In this document: one piece after another, positions 18,010-30,701 of the stretch
Layout of the letters: each line of letters starts with the position of its first letter
Numbering within the stretch: position 1 is the stretch's first letter
From: Alphaproteobacteria bacterium
GTDB lineage: Bacteria > Pseudomonadota > Alphaproteobacteria > DSM-16000 > Inquilinaceae
Direction of reading: 5' to 3'
Length of the DNA: 64,000 nt
Assembly: GCA_028281925.1 (NCBI GenBank)
Contig: JANQIX010000012.1
Span: 1 to 64,000, forward strand
Program-made: the position numbers and the translations under genes
The notes under the pieces: model-generated
Database searches by the model: none
What the model was told of the DNA's origin: nothing
The model's input: the letters and a program-made list of their open reading frames with translations, nothing else

Positions 18010-18047
18010 GTTAACGGAAAGGGACGACGTTACCACTGCCCGTTAAC
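18010..18047. repeat. Inverted repeat upstream of hpnR
   Basis: GTTAACGG at 18010-18017 and CCGTTAAC at 18040-18047 form a perfect 8-base inverted repeat with 22 bases between the arms. It lies 33-70 bases upstream of the hpnR start and could be an operator. The half-sites contain TTAAC but the spacing does not fit CtrA. Confidence 0.4.
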
Positions 18048-18112
18048 CATGCCGAACGGAAATGCCGACGGCACAACTTGTCGCAAGGGCGGTCAGACGC
18101 CGCAGGATGGCG

Positions 18113-19234
<1,122 letters not shown>

Positions 19235-19284
19235 CCTCGGATCCCTTACCGATCGCATGAGAGGGAGATGGGAATGCGGTTTCA

Positions 19285-20184
19285 TCAGGCAAGCCCGGGC
19301 CCACGCCGGTCCCGATCGACAAGCCGCACGACCGTCAGGCCGGTTTGCCGGCGATAGCCGGTGACCGGTCCGAGATCCGGCACGATCGACCAGTCGGCAA
19401 TCAGGGCGCGCGCCCTTTCGCATGCCGCCAGATCCATATCGAGGGTCCGCAGCCGGCCGTGTCGGGACCAAGTCAGGCGCTCGCCATCCCGCCAGGTGGT
19501 TTCGTAGAGCATAGAAATTGTCGGCGCCGGCGGCCGGCCGGTGGCAAACAGCAGATGCGACGGCAGGTTGTCGTCGAAGATCAGCCAGCGGAAGCCGCGC
19601 GCCCACGCCTCGCAGACGCGGGCAGCCTGATCGACATGGTCGTCGAAGAACCCCATCGCGCCTTCGGCGTGGATCGGCGGCAGGTCGCCATCGCGCCAGT
19701 CGCCGAGGCGATAGTCGATATCGTCGGCCCGGTGGGCGAGGGCGTCATGCGTGATGTCGAAGGTGACGATGCGCGCGTCGGGCGCAGCCTGGCGGAACAG
19801 CCAGGCCGACTGCCCGCGATGGGTCCCGCTCTCAACGATCAGGTGCGGGCACAAGAGGCGAGTCAGCGCGAATAGCCACGCACAGGTGTTGAAGCGGCTG
19901 CCGCTGGCGTTGTCGGCGATAGGCCGTTTCGGATAGATCCTGAGGAAGCGCCGTATCGCAGGCCCGGCGTGGCCCGCCGACGGGATCGGGAGCCATGGGT
20001 TGGCGCCAAGCCAGCCGGTGATCGTGCCGGTCATCGCGGCGGCTAGCCGCGCAATCTGGCGGGGCCCGACCGGGCCATCCACCATCTCCGGATCATCCGC
20101 ATGCAGAAGTTGGACCATGGCGTGAGCGGTAGCGTAGCCGCCCCGGCAATGCCAGACCTCCGTGCCTTTCGCGTCGCGGATCAT
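19285..20184 (-). CDS. Predicted class I SAM-dependent methyltransferase or related Rossmann enzyme
   Basis: A 299-aa protein without a family I can name. A Rossmann-type glycine motif appears at about residue 115 (LIVESGTHRGQSAWLFRQ), followed by an acidic strand end (ARIVTFDI), and later FFDDH and FRWLIFDDN. This is the layout of small-molecule methyltransferases of the cephalosporin-hydroxylase/CmcI-like kind. The N-terminal 90 residues have no recognisable domain. It is transcribed in the same direction as the protease gene and lies 22 bases after metF ends, so it may be in the metF transcript. Substrate unknown. Confidence 0.6.
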   Translation of the reverse strand: MIRDAKGTEVWHCRGGYATAHAMVQLLHADDPEMVDGPVGPRQIARLAAAMTGTITGWLGANPWLPIPSAGHAGPAIRRFLRIYPKRPIADNASGSRFNTCAWLFALTRLLCPHLIVESGTHRGQSAWLFRQAAPDARIVTFDITHDALAHRADDIDYRLGDWRDGDLPPIHAEGAMGFFDDHVDQAARVCEAWARGFRWLIFDDNLPSHLLFATGRPPAPTISMLYETTWRDGERLTWSRHGRLRTLDMDLAACERARALIADWSIVPDLGPVTGYRRQTGLTVVRLVDRDRRGPGLA

Positions 20185-20206
20185 CCAGGAGCCGGCGCAA
20201 CGGCTC

Positions 20207-21154
20207 CTAATTGGCGGTCTGCGGCATGGGCAGATGGCCGAAGCGCGCGCAGAGATCTTCCACCAGCTGACCCTGGTTCAGGGTGTAGATGTGAAACACT
20301 GATTCGCCGTGCCGCAGCAGCGTGTCGATCAGTTCGCAGGCCACATCAAGGGCTAGGGCACGTACCGCTGCGGCGTCCCCCGTGACCTTGGCGAACCGGT
20401 TGGCCAGCGCTGTCGGCACCGAGGCGCCGCATTTCCCGGCGAACTCGCGTGCTTTGTCGAAGTTCGATATGGGCAGCAGTCCTGGGACGAGTGGGCGGTC
20501 GATCCCCGCAGCACGCGTCCGGTCGCGAAACCTCAAGAACACCGCCGGATCGAAGAAGAACTGCGTGATGGCACGAGCGGCACCGGCATCCATCTTGCGC
20601 TTCAGGGCGTCAAGATCCGCAGCCGCGCTCTCGGCTTGTGGATGCACCTCCGGATAGGCGCCGACCGAAATGTCGAAATCGGCGATCCGGCGCAGGCCCG
20701 CCACGAGATCGGAGGCATAAGCGTAGCCCTCAGGATGGGGCAGATAGGTTTCGCCCGGCCCCTCGGGCGGGTCGCCGCGCAGGGCGACCAGCCGGCGAAT
20801 GCCCATCGCATGGTACTCACGGGCGATGGCGTCCACCTCTTGCCGAGGGGCTCCGATGCACGTGAGATGCGCGGCCGCCGGCACCGGCGCTTCCCGCACC
20901 AGACTGGCAACGATATCCCGCGTAACCGCCCGGGTGGAGCCGCCGGCACCATAAGTGACGGAGATGAAGCTGGGGCGAAGGGCGGTCAGTCGCTTAACGG
21001 TGCCGCGGAACTGTGCTTCGCCCTTGTCGGTGCGCGGCGGGAATACCTCGAAGCTGAACCGCACGGCGTCCCCGGTGCCCGAGCCTGTTGCCGATGAAGA
21101 GGCGGCCGGGGCAATGGGCGATGGGGTCGGGTCAGCGTTCGCAAGCATCAGCAT
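20207..21154 (-). CDS. metF: Methylenetetrahydrofolate reductase
   Basis: A 315-aa FAD enzyme that reduces 5,10-methylene-THF to 5-methyl-THF, the methyl donor for methionine synthase. Motifs: FSFEVFPPRTDKG with the catalytic Glu, FISVTYGAGGSTR, HLTCIGA, LVALRGDPP, AARAITQFFFD and GLLPISNF. The N-terminus has an Ala/Ser/Pro-rich leader of about 25 residues. The ATG at 21154 is favoured; ATG at 21148 is an alternative and neither has a strong ribosome-binding site. It is divergent from the split metH genes that use its product. Confidence 0.93.
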   Translation of the reverse strand: MLMLANADPTPSPIAPAASSSATGSGTGDAVRFSFEVFPPRTDKGEAQFRGTVKRLTALRPSFISVTYGAGGSTRAVTRDIVASLVREAPVPAAAHLTCIGAPRQEVDAIAREYHAMGIRRLVALRGDPPEGPGETYLPHPEGYAYASDLVAGLRRIADFDISVGAYPEVHPQAESAAADLDALKRKMDAGAARAITQFFFDPAVFLRFRDRTRAAGIDRPLVPGLLPISNFDKAREFAGKCGASVPTALANRFAKVTGDAAAVRALALDVACELIDTLLRHGESVFHIYTLNQGQLVEDLCARFGHLPMPQTAN

Positions 21155-21245
21155 TCCATAACCATTGTTCGTTAGTGTCTTACCTGCGCCCGTTCCGCCC
21201 GGGCCTGCGGTGAGGATTCCACGGCAATCAGGCTTGCATGTCAAT

Positions 21246-21261
21246 ATAAAGATATGTTTAT
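21246..21261. promoter_or_regulatory. Palindromic operator candidate between metF and metH
   Basis: ATAAAGATATGTTTAT is a near-perfect 16-base palindrome (14 of 16 positions symmetric) in the AT-rich centre of the divergent metF/metH promoter region. Alphaproteobacterial methionine genes are known to be controlled by ArsR-family regulators (SahR type) that bind AT-rich palindromes of this size. The assignment to such a regulator is inference. Confidence 0.5.
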
Positions 21262-21339
21262 GTTTCCTTACGAAGATGCTGCCCCTCGGTCGGCGGCAAT
21301 GTGCATAGGCTGACGGATCGAATGGGGATGGCACGAGGC

Positions 21340-22394
21340 ATGGGTGATCGGACTGAAGCTCTGGAGGCCGCAGCCTCGCAGCGCATCCTGCTGCTGGACG
21401 GGGCCATGGGCACGATGATCCAGCAGCATGAGCTGGGGGAAGACGACTACCGCGGATCCCGCTTCGCCGACTGGGGGCAGCCGCTGAAGGGGGACAACGA
21501 CCTGCTTATCCTCACCCAGCCGGAGATCATCGGCGCGATCCACCGTGCGTATCTGGACGCCGGCGCCGACATCCTTGAGACGAACACCTTCAATGCCACG
21601 TCGATCTCTCAGGCGGATTACGGCCTGTCGGATCTCGCCTACGAACTGAACCGCGAAGGCGCGCGGATCGCGCGGGAAGCCGCCGACGCCAAGACGGCGG
21701 AGACCCCCGACCGGCCGCGGTTCGTCGCCGGTGCTCTGGGCCCGACCAACCGCACGGCCTCCATCTCGCCGGACGTGGAGGACGCGGGCGCGCGCAACGT
21801 GACGTTCGAAGATCTGCGTGTTGCCTATGCCGAGGCGGCGAGGGGCCTGATCGATGGCGGTTCCGACATTCTGTTGGTGGAGACGGTGTTCGACACGCTG
21901 AACGCCAAGGCGGCCCTGTTCGCCATCGATGAGTTGTTCGAAGACCTGGGCGCAACGCTGCCCGTGATGATTTCCGGGACGATCACGGACCTGTCCGGGC
22001 GCACGCTGTCGGGCCAGACGACCGGTGCCTTCTGGCATTCGGTGCGCCACGCCAAGCCGTTCGCCGTCGGCCTCAACTGCGCTCTCGGCGCGGCGGAGCT
22101 GCGCGCCCATGTGGCGGAACTGGCGCGCATTGCCGATACGCGGGTTAGTGCCTATCCCAATGCCGGGCTGCCCAACGCCTTTGGCGGCTATGACGAGACA
22201 CCGGACCAGACAGCGGCGCATCTCGGCGAATGGGCGCAGTCGGGCATCGTCAATATGGTCGGCGGCTGCTGCGGGACTACGCCCGACCATATCCGGGCCA
22301 TCGCCGAGGCCATCGAGGGCATGCCGCCCCGAGAAATCCCCGAAAAACCCCGGCGGCTGCGGCTGTCAGGCCTGGAGGCGTTCGAACTCGTCCA

Positions 22395-22398
<4 letters not shown>
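21340..22398 (+). CDS. Methionine synthase, homocysteine-binding subunit (split MetH, N-terminal part)
   Basis: A 352-aa betaine/homocysteine S-methyltransferase domain that activates homocysteine on zinc. Seen are [51 protein letters not shown], and the three zinc cysteines, one in GLNCALG and two in [11 protein letters not shown]. It corresponds to the first quarter of single-chain MetH. The start at 21340 gives an N-terminus of the usual length before RILLLDG; GTG at 21301 and ATGs at 21322 and 21328 are in frame and possible. The stop overlaps the next start in ATGA, so translation of the two halves is probably coupled. Confidence 0.93.
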
Positions 22399-25061
<2,663 letters not shown>

Positions 25062-25073
25062 CGGTGGCCGGGC

Positions 25074-25706
25074 CTAGCGCCTGAGTGCGTCGAGCAGGCC
25101 GCCGACCATGCCCAGCAGCTGGGTGGCGATGGACGCTCCGGCCGGCGGGGCCGAAGAGACGGGCTGGCCCTGCAGCGCCACCGATGAAGCGTCTGGCGCC
25201 CGGCTCTCCACCACTTCATACGCATTGCCGTAAGTGTCGCCCATCTGCAGCTGCAGCTGGTAGTTCAGGTGTTCGGTCACCGCGACGTCGGAGTCCCGCG
25301 TGACCTTGACGTAGTAGGTGCCGGGGTCGAGCGTGACGAAGATGGCACCCGGCGTGTAGGACTCGTCGTCGTCGATCTCGATCGGCGTGAATTCCAGCGC
25401 GGCGTCTTCACTGTTGTCGCCGAGCTTGGTGTTCAGATCGTTGTAGATCTCGATATTGACGCCGTCGTTGATGGCATAGGTCAGCTGCATCTCGCCGCGC
25501 GAGGTTACGTTGAACTTGTAATAGTCCACCGTGTCGCCGTCATGCAGCGCCGTGATCAGGTTCAGCCGGCTGTCGTTGATGTTGACGAGGCCGATATCCC
25601 GAGCGTTCGCCGGCTTCTCGTCGATGTTCTGAATGTCCTGCGTCTGCTTCTGCCAGAAGGCCGCTTCGCGCTCGACGTATTGAAAGTCCTGAATGCTCGG
25701 TGCCAT
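25074..25706 (-). CDS. PPC-like beta-sandwich protein of unknown role
   Basis: A 210-aa protein. Residues about 45-155 read like a bacterial pre-peptidase C-terminal (PPC) domain: DGDTVDYYKFNVTSRGE, INDGVNIEIYND and DPGTYYVKVTRDSD. These domains normally sit on secreted proteins, yet no N-terminal signal peptide is visible (MAPSIQDFQYVEREAAFW). The C-terminus is Ala/Ser/Pro-rich, then hydrophobic (ATQLLGMVGGLLDALRR). It could be exported by a leaderless route such as type I or the flagellar apparatus, or be cytoplasmic. It converges with metH, ending 12 bases beyond it. Function unknown. Confidence 0.7.
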   Translation of the reverse strand: MAPSIQDFQYVEREAAFWQKQTQDIQNIDEKPANARDIGLVNINDSRLNLITALHDGDTVDYYKFNVTSRGEMQLTYAINDGVNIEIYNDLNTKLGDNSEDAALEFTPIEIDDDESYTPGAIFVTLDPGTYYVKVTRDSDVAVTEHLNYQLQLQMGDTYGNAYEVVESRAPDASSVALQGQPVSSAPPAGASIATQLLGMVGGLLDALRR

Positions 25707-25880
25707 GGCCCCACCCCCGACCGTTGCCGGACTGTACCGGGCGGATGGTCACCAAGCCGTTAACTCTGAGCGTGGGGCGGCAGCACCGTGTGACCGGTAC
25801 TGCCGCCTATCGATACAGGGGGTCGTTGGTCGGGGTTGCGGCGCCGCCGCCTCCGTCGATTGGTACCGACACCGGCGCGG

Positions 25881-26114
25881 TCACGCTACGCTGTGCTGGC
25901 CCTCATCGCCGTGCTGGGCGGCGTGCAGCATGGCAATCGCCCGGTCGATCGATGGACGAAGCGTCTCGATGGCCTGGTCCTCAGGCAAACCGGCGACGCT
26001 CTCGGCCTCCACCTCCGCCGACCACCGGCCGTCGGTCAGGATGATCGTCTGGTCCGTCGTCCGCACCCGGATGTCTTCGGGCACGAGGCGGCGCGCAATG
26101 ATGGCTGTCTCCAT
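25881..26114 (-). CDS. Small conserved-looking hypothetical protein
   Basis: A 77-aa acidic protein with no domain I recognise. The ATG at 26114 has AAGGGAT at a suitable distance upstream. The sequence alternates charged and hydrophobic residues (IRVRTTDQTIILTDGRWSAEVE), suggesting a small beta-rich fold followed by a helix. It stands alone between the PPC-like gene and the glycosyltransferase. Confidence 0.55.
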   Translation of the reverse strand: METAIIARRLVPEDIRVRTTDQTIILTDGRWSAEVEAESVAGLPEDQAIETLRPSIDRAIAMLHAAQHGDEGQHSVA

Positions 26115-26256
26115 AGCCGTATCCCTTCTTGTCTCTGCCGCGGGCGCGGCGTCTTCACTAGACAGTTACTTAGGGGGTGACAGCACCATGACAAGGTGCT
26201 GACGGGATGGAGAACGTAGAAACCTCAGCGCCTATTCCAAGGTCACACCGATGTGA

Positions 26257-27012
26257 TCACTTGCGCTCCAGGTTCGCCTTCAGATAGGACAGGATCGGGT
26301 AGAGTGCGGCCATCATCGCGATGACGAAACCGTACTGTCCCTCTCGATAACCGCGGCGGGCCACGTAGCATTTCCAGAAGCGCGAGAAGATGCGGCGCAC
26401 GTTCTGGCCGAAGCGCCCGATATCGCCGCTGGCGCGGAGGTCGGCGGCGCGCGCCGACGTGTAGCGATCGAGCCGCAGCAGCATGTCGGAAACGTCGCGA
26501 TGGGCGAAATGCACCATGGGCTGCGACAGTTCGCCCTTGGTGCCCGAAAGTTCCAAGGCGGGGTGCACGCGCTGTTCGCCCCAGCGCTTGCAGCCGCGGG
26601 CAAACAGCCGCTCCGTCGCCCGCACGCCCCAAGCCGCTCCCCAGCCGTGCCGCACCAGCCGGTCGCCGATATAGTTGTCGAAGGGGATGCGGAAATGGCC
26701 GGGCTCCGCCGTAGCGATGGTCTCGCGGATCTCCGCGGCCAGGTCCGGCGTCACCCGTTCGTCGGCATCCACCTCCAGGATCCAGTCGCCGGTGCAGGCA
26801 TCGATACCGGCATTGCGCCGGGCCCCCTCGATCTCCCAGCCGCCTTCGACGATGCGGTCGGCGAACCGCTCGGCAATCGCCTTGGAGCCGTCGGTGCAGC
26901 GGTCCAGCACGACGACCGTCTCGTCGGCGAAGGCGAGCGCCTCCAGGCAGTCGGCCAGCTGATGTTCTTCGTTATGGGCGACGACCAAGGCCGACAGGCG
27001 CGGGGCTGGCAT
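26257..27012 (-). CDS. Family 2 glycosyltransferase
   Basis: A 251-aa GT-A fold glycosyltransferase. Motifs are LSALVVAHNEEHQLADCL at the start, ETVVVLDRCTDGS, ARRNAGIDACTGDWILEVDADERVTPDL with the DxD metal site, then HPALELSGTKG and a C-terminal amphipathic segment ending in YPILSYLKANL. This resembles the WaaE/KdtX-like subgroup that adds sugars to lipopolysaccharide core. Donor and acceptor are not determinable. It faces the AT-rich patch and lies outside the acyl-sugar cluster, so a role in surface glycan assembly is plausible but not shown. Confidence 0.88.
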   Translation of the reverse strand: MPAPRLSALVVAHNEEHQLADCLEALAFADETVVVLDRCTDGSKAIAERFADRIVEGGWEIEGARRNAGIDACTGDWILEVDADERVTPDLAAEIRETIATAEPGHFRIPFDNYIGDRLVRHGWGAAWGVRATERLFARGCKRWGEQRVHPALELSGTKGELSQPMVHFAHRDVSDMLLRLDRYTSARAADLRASGDIGRFGQNVRRIFSRFWKCYVARRGYREGQYGFVIAMMAALYPILSYLKANLERK

Positions 27013-27247
27013 GGCAAGGCTCTGCAGACGGGACTGGTGACCAAGAGGCGCCGCGATCCTAGCCGGGCGCTTGGCCGGTCGCCAGAGGGCGGGCGTGACG
27101 ATGGTGAGTTACGCACAGGATCAGCCGCGGTGACGGCAACTTCCGGCCATGCCTCATCTGTCCAAGATCCCGCAATCTCTCACTTCGCAGCGCAAGGTTG
27201 GAAGACTGAAATATGATGTTTGCAAATCGAATCTCGTCAAATCCATA

Positions 27248-27739
27248 TTACGTGCGGGTTTCAGCAATCATTTTTACTGCTCCATAATGATCCTGTAATT
27301 CAAAACCAATATACTCTAGCATCTTCATAACTTGCGCTAGGCAAAGAGAGAGATCATTGCAAATGTCATCCATCTCAATCTTGCTTGCGCCCTGCTGGGA
27401 AGGTGTGAGAGTCTCGTAACTCTTAGTTATCGAGGACCATTTTGACACCAAAATTTCCATCCGTTTTTCGATTGCTTGAAGTACGGATAACTCAGATTGA
27501 CTTAACTTTTCTGATAGCTCTTGACGGGTGATCTTCTTTGCGACTCGCCCACTCGTAGTGTGAACCAAGGCGTCTCCCGACGTAGATGAAGTAATTTTCT
27601 CATCGTAGTCTCTTTTCGCACTCGAATCGACTTGACCAGATCTTCGGAATTTGGCCCAGGTGTCATACACGCTGTCAACCAGCCGAACAGCCGACGAGAT
27701 TGTCTTTACCGCGAGTGAGGCGCCATCCAGATCCATCAT
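27248..27739 (-). CDS. Unidentified protein in an AT-rich island
   Basis: A 163-aa, mostly helical, Ser/Thr/Lys-rich protein with no domain I recognise. The N-terminal 35 residues (LAVKTISSAVRLVDSVYDTWAKF) form an amphipathic or mildly hydrophobic helix; the rest is likely coiled coil (KLSQSELSVLQAIEKRMEIL). Codon use is plainly different from the neighbours, with many A/T-ending codons, pointing to recent horizontal transfer. It is the only gene in the patch. Helical proteins of this kind occur next to defence NTPases, but no partner gene is present, so I assign no function. Confidence 0.55.
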   Translation of the reverse strand: MMDLDGASLAVKTISSAVRLVDSVYDTWAKFRRSGQVDSSAKRDYDEKITSSTSGDALVHTTSGRVAKKITRQELSEKLSQSELSVLQAIEKRMEILVSKWSSITKSYETLTPSQQGASKIEMDDICNDLSLCLAQVMKMLEYIGFELQDHYGAVKMIAETRT

Positions 27740-28175
27740 CCCATGCCTTATAGATTTACACAGCCGACGCTCGACGCTTCGAGAATATCAGGGGTTTCTC
27801 AAAACTTGAACCATGGAAAATTCTCGAAGACACCATGAACATCCCATATTGGCTTCAAACAACTCAAACGACAGAATAAATAAGGACGATCCTGACCGTG
27901 TTACGCGATCTGTCCTTGAATTCGGACACTCAAATTGCTCGGCGCAGACGAATCGGTAGCCTGATTTCAGGTAGTGGATGGGCGGACAACTCGGCGCATC
28001 TAAGGAGAAGAACTGGGATCTAGGAGGCTTTCACTGCCGTTCCGTCCACATGTGCCTAGTAGGAGTCCTCGATTTAATCAAGCCAGGTTCGAGGGTCGCC
28101 ATGCATTGACACGGACTTGCTGAGAGGACTCTGTCCATAATGATCGGCTTTTGGGTAACGGATATGCCTTCGCGC
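27740..28175. other. AT-richer gene-free stretch left of the acyl-transfer cluster
   Basis: 436 bases with no gene I can support. Base composition is visibly lower in GC than the flanks up to about 28,100 and then returns to the genomic level. The strand-minus frame of luxE reads on only by chance in another frame. No terminal inverted repeats, target duplication or transposase remnant could be recognised. I read it as a degraded edge of an acquired segment. Confidence 0.5.
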
Positions 28176-29282
28176 TCATGAGTCCAACCTCGAGAGCGGG
28201 CGCGTGTCGCTGCAGCCGCGGAGTTCGGCGGCCGGCAGGCGGCCGTCGATGCGGAAGGTGCGGCCGGGGCGGCCGCAGGGGCAGTCGTCGGTGCCGGTCA
28301 CTGAGCCCAGGTCTTCCGTCAGCAGGCAGTGGCCCGGATAACTCCTGGGCAAGAGGCTCATCACCTGGATCAGGCCCTGTTCGCCCGGCGTGGCGGGCCG
28401 CAGGGTTGTCGGGTCGCGGATCAGGATGTCGGAGAAGACGGGGGTATGCAGGCGGCCGGCCTCGCATTCCATGAAGATTGCACCGACCTGTTCGATCATG
28501 CCGTAATAGTTGTGGATGGCAGTCAGGCCGAAGGTCTCGGTCAGGCGCCCGCGGAACTCGGCATTCGAGACCGCGAGATCCGCCAGGCGCTTCCAGCCAC
28601 CGCCATGGATCAGGATGGCGGGGCCGAGATCGATCCGGCGGCCGGCGGCCTGGGCCGCTTGGTAGAGATGCTGCCAGACGACGAAGGTGAAGCCGAACAC
28701 CAGCTTCGTTTCGCCGTGATGGCGCGCGAGGAAGGTGTCGAGCGCGTCCCAGTCCGGCGCCATGTTGGGGCCCAGCAGGTGGAGATGGTCGCGGCCGAAG
28801 GTGCTGAAGCCGCGGACGGCGGCGGCCCGGGCCGACGCGGCACCGCCGGTTCCCGCGGCTTCGCGCGCATCGACGATGATCATCGGCAGGCGCTTCGGAC
28901 CGATGAAGGGTTTGACGACGGCGACCAGCGCCCTGGAAAGGTCGGCGGCGGTCGGCCGGTCGAGCGCGATGCGGGAGACCGCCTGACCGCTGGTGCCGCT
29001 GGAGGTCAGCACCTGAGCGACCTCGGCGTCCGGCACGCTCTGCAGGGGCGCCACCTTGAACAGGCTGGCAGGCAGATAGGGCACGGCGTCCAGCGTGGAG
29101 GCCGGCGCGGCCCCCTGACCGACGGCATCCAGAATGGCGCGGTAGCCGGCACAATTCTGCCGATGATGCTGCGTCAGCCGGTTCAGGTGGCGGCACAGCA
29201 TCTCGTCCTTTGCCGTTGCCGGCTGGCCGAACGGATCGACGGCGAACGGGTCGATCTCCGGCAGGGCGGCGGGCGCCGTCAT
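28176..29282 (-). CDS. LuxE/PaaK-type acyl-protein synthetase
   Basis: A 368-aa member of the adenylate-forming superfamily related to LuxE, the acyl-protein synthetase of luciferase fatty-acid reductase. The phosphate-binding loop is LTSSGTSGQAVSRI (about residue 110); later come FGFTFVVWQHLY, ILIHGGGWK, YGMIEQVGAIFMEC and a C-terminal Cys motif (TDDCPCGRPGRTF). LuxE-type enzymes activate a carboxylate and pass it to a thiol. The start overlaps the stop of the AMP-binding gene in ATGA, so translation is likely coupled. Here it probably moves an acyl group to or from the neighbouring acyl carrier protein. No luxC or luxA/B homologue is present, which argues against bioluminescence. Confidence 0.85.
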   Translation of the reverse strand: MTAPAALPEIDPFAVDPFGQPATAKDEMLCRHLNRLTQHHRQNCAGYRAILDAVGQGAAPASTLDAVPYLPASLFKVAPLQSVPDAEVAQVLTSSGTSGQAVSRIALDRPTAADLSRALVAVVKPFIGPKRLPMIIVDAREAAGTGGAASARAAAVRGFSTFGRDHLHLLGPNMAPDWDALDTFLARHHGETKLVFGFTFVVWQHLYQAAQAAGRRIDLGPAILIHGGGWKRLADLAVSNAEFRGRLTETFGLTAIHNYYGMIEQVGAIFMECEAGRLHTPVFSDILIRDPTTLRPATPGEQGLIQVMSLLPRSYPGHCLLTEDLGSVTGTDDCPCGRPGRTFRIDGRLPAAELRGCSDTRPLSRLDS

Positions 29283-30673
29283 CGCATGCGGGCTCCCAGC
29301 GCCAGATAGTCGACCTTGCCGCTGGACAATCGCGGCAGGGAGGCCACCGTGTCGATGGCAAAGGCGCTCGCGTGCAGGCGATAGCGCGAGGCTACCAGCC
29401 GATCCATCCCGGACGGAGGGCCGCTTGTGCCTTCCACCAATACGCGGATCCGGCTGTCGTCGCCGATGCAGGCGACCGGCCGGTCGCCCATCTCGGCAAG
29501 ATCGCGCTCGAGTTGGTCGAGGTTGATGCGCAGGCCGAACAGCTTGACGAACCGCTTCAGCCGGCCTGTGATTCGAAAGAAGCCGTCGCCATCGACGGCG
29601 GCGAGGTCGCCGGTGCGAAGGCGCCCGCCCAGCTCGTCGCCGCGTGCAAGGTCGGCGCGGCCTTCGGCATAGCCCAGCATGACGTTTCGTCCTTCGTAGA
29701 TCAGCTCCTGCGACTCCGGATCGAGCGAGAGTGTGCCGCCGGGAATGGCGATACCGATGCTGCCGATCTTGGCCGCCAGCCGGTCCGGTGGGACATAGGC
29801 GATGCGCGCCGTCGCCTCGGTCTGGCCGTACATCACGTAGAATCGCCAGTTCCGGGCTGCCGCCATGTCGGCGAAGGTCTTGGTCAGCGTCACGTCCAAG
29901 GCACCGCCGGCCTGAGTTAGTGTCCGCAAGCACGGCAGGTCACGTTCGTCGAAGCGAAGGCGCTGCAGCATCTGGTAGGTGTAGGGCACGCCGGCGAGCG
30001 ATGTCGCGTGCTCGGCTGCCAGAAGGTCCCAGAACGACCGCTGCATCACGCCATTATCAGTCAACAGCAGCGTGGCGCCGGCTTCGAGGTGGCTGTTGAT
30101 CACCGACAGGCCGTAGCTGTAGGCGAAGGGCAGGGTGGTGATCGGGCGGTCATCGGGCGTCAGCGCAAGGTATTGCGCGATCGCCTCGGCATTCGCCTGC
30201 AGATTGCGATGGCTGAGGCGCACGAATTTCGGGTCGCCGGTAGAGCCGGAGGTGGCCAGCAGCACCGCCAGATCCGGGTGGATCGGTGCCGCCTCCGGCG
30301 CATGGCGGCGGCGCAGGAGGGAGAGCGAGTCGAGAGCGCCCGCTTCACCGTATCCGTCCGGCGACGGTGGCTGTGCGTGCCCCGCAATCCAATCTGGCTG
30401 ATAGGCGGCGACAAGACGGTCCAGCAGGCTCGGTGCGAGATCGGCGTCGATCAGGGCGACGACCCCGCCGGCATTCAGCACCGAGAGATAGGCGGCAAGC
30501 CCCTCTGCTGTGTTGCGGGCCAGCAGGAAGATCAGAGGCTTTGTCCGCTGGCGCAGCCGGTCGGCGAACCGGTCGACCCGCGCACGCAAGTCCGCGTAGT
30601 TGAGCCGCTCTCCGGTCGCCCCGTCGATGGCGGCCAAATGGCCCTGCGGGTGCTGTAGATCCCAGAAGCTCAA
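29279..30673 (-). CDS. AMP-dependent acyl/amino-acyl activating enzyme
   Basis: A 464-aa ANL-superfamily adenylating enzyme. Motifs: LLATSGSTGDPKFVRLSH (P-loop, about residue 150), FAYSYGLSVINSHL, VMYGQTEATARIAYV, RLRTGDLAAVDGDGFF, GRLKRFVKLFGLRINL (hinge), and the C-terminal catalytic lysine in LPRLSSGKVDYL. It is shorter than fatty acyl-CoA ligases and suits loading an acid onto a stand-alone carrier protein. The ACP gene lies 28 bases upstream in the same direction and luxE overlaps downstream. Its acid substrate is unknown. Confidence 0.88.
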   Translation of the reverse strand: MSFWDLQHPQGHLAAIDGATGERLNYADLRARVDRFADRLRQRTKPLIFLLARNTAEGLAAYLSVLNAGGVVALIDADLAPSLLDRLVAAYQPDWIAGHAQPPSPDGYGEAGALDSLSLLRRRHAPEAAPIHPDLAVLLATSGSTGDPKFVRLSHRNLQANAEAIAQYLALTPDDRPITTLPFAYSYGLSVINSHLEAGATLLLTDNGVMQRSFWDLLAAEHATSLAGVPYTYQMLQRLRFDERDLPCLRTLTQAGGALDVTLTKTFADMAAARNWRFYVMYGQTEATARIAYVPPDRLAAKIGSIGIAIPGGTLSLDPESQELIYEGRNVMLGYAEGRADLARGDELGGRLRTGDLAAVDGDGFFRITGRLKRFVKLFGLRINLDQLERDLAEMGDRPVACIGDDSRIRVLVEGTSGPPSGMDRLVASRYRLHASAFAIDTVASLPRLSSGKVDYLALGARMR

Positions 30674-30701
30674 AGTCGGCGCCAGCCAGCAAGCACCGCG
30701 G

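Noticed and set aside
27740..28175. Insertion-sequence remnant in the AT-rich gap
   Set aside because: No terminal repeats, target duplication or transposase-like reading could be found by eye.
28078..29361. Alternative minus-strand frame over the LuxE-like gene
   Set aside because: Arg/Pro-rich frame shadow; the LuxE frame has SSGTSG and other superfamily motifs and the ATGA junction with its upstream gene.
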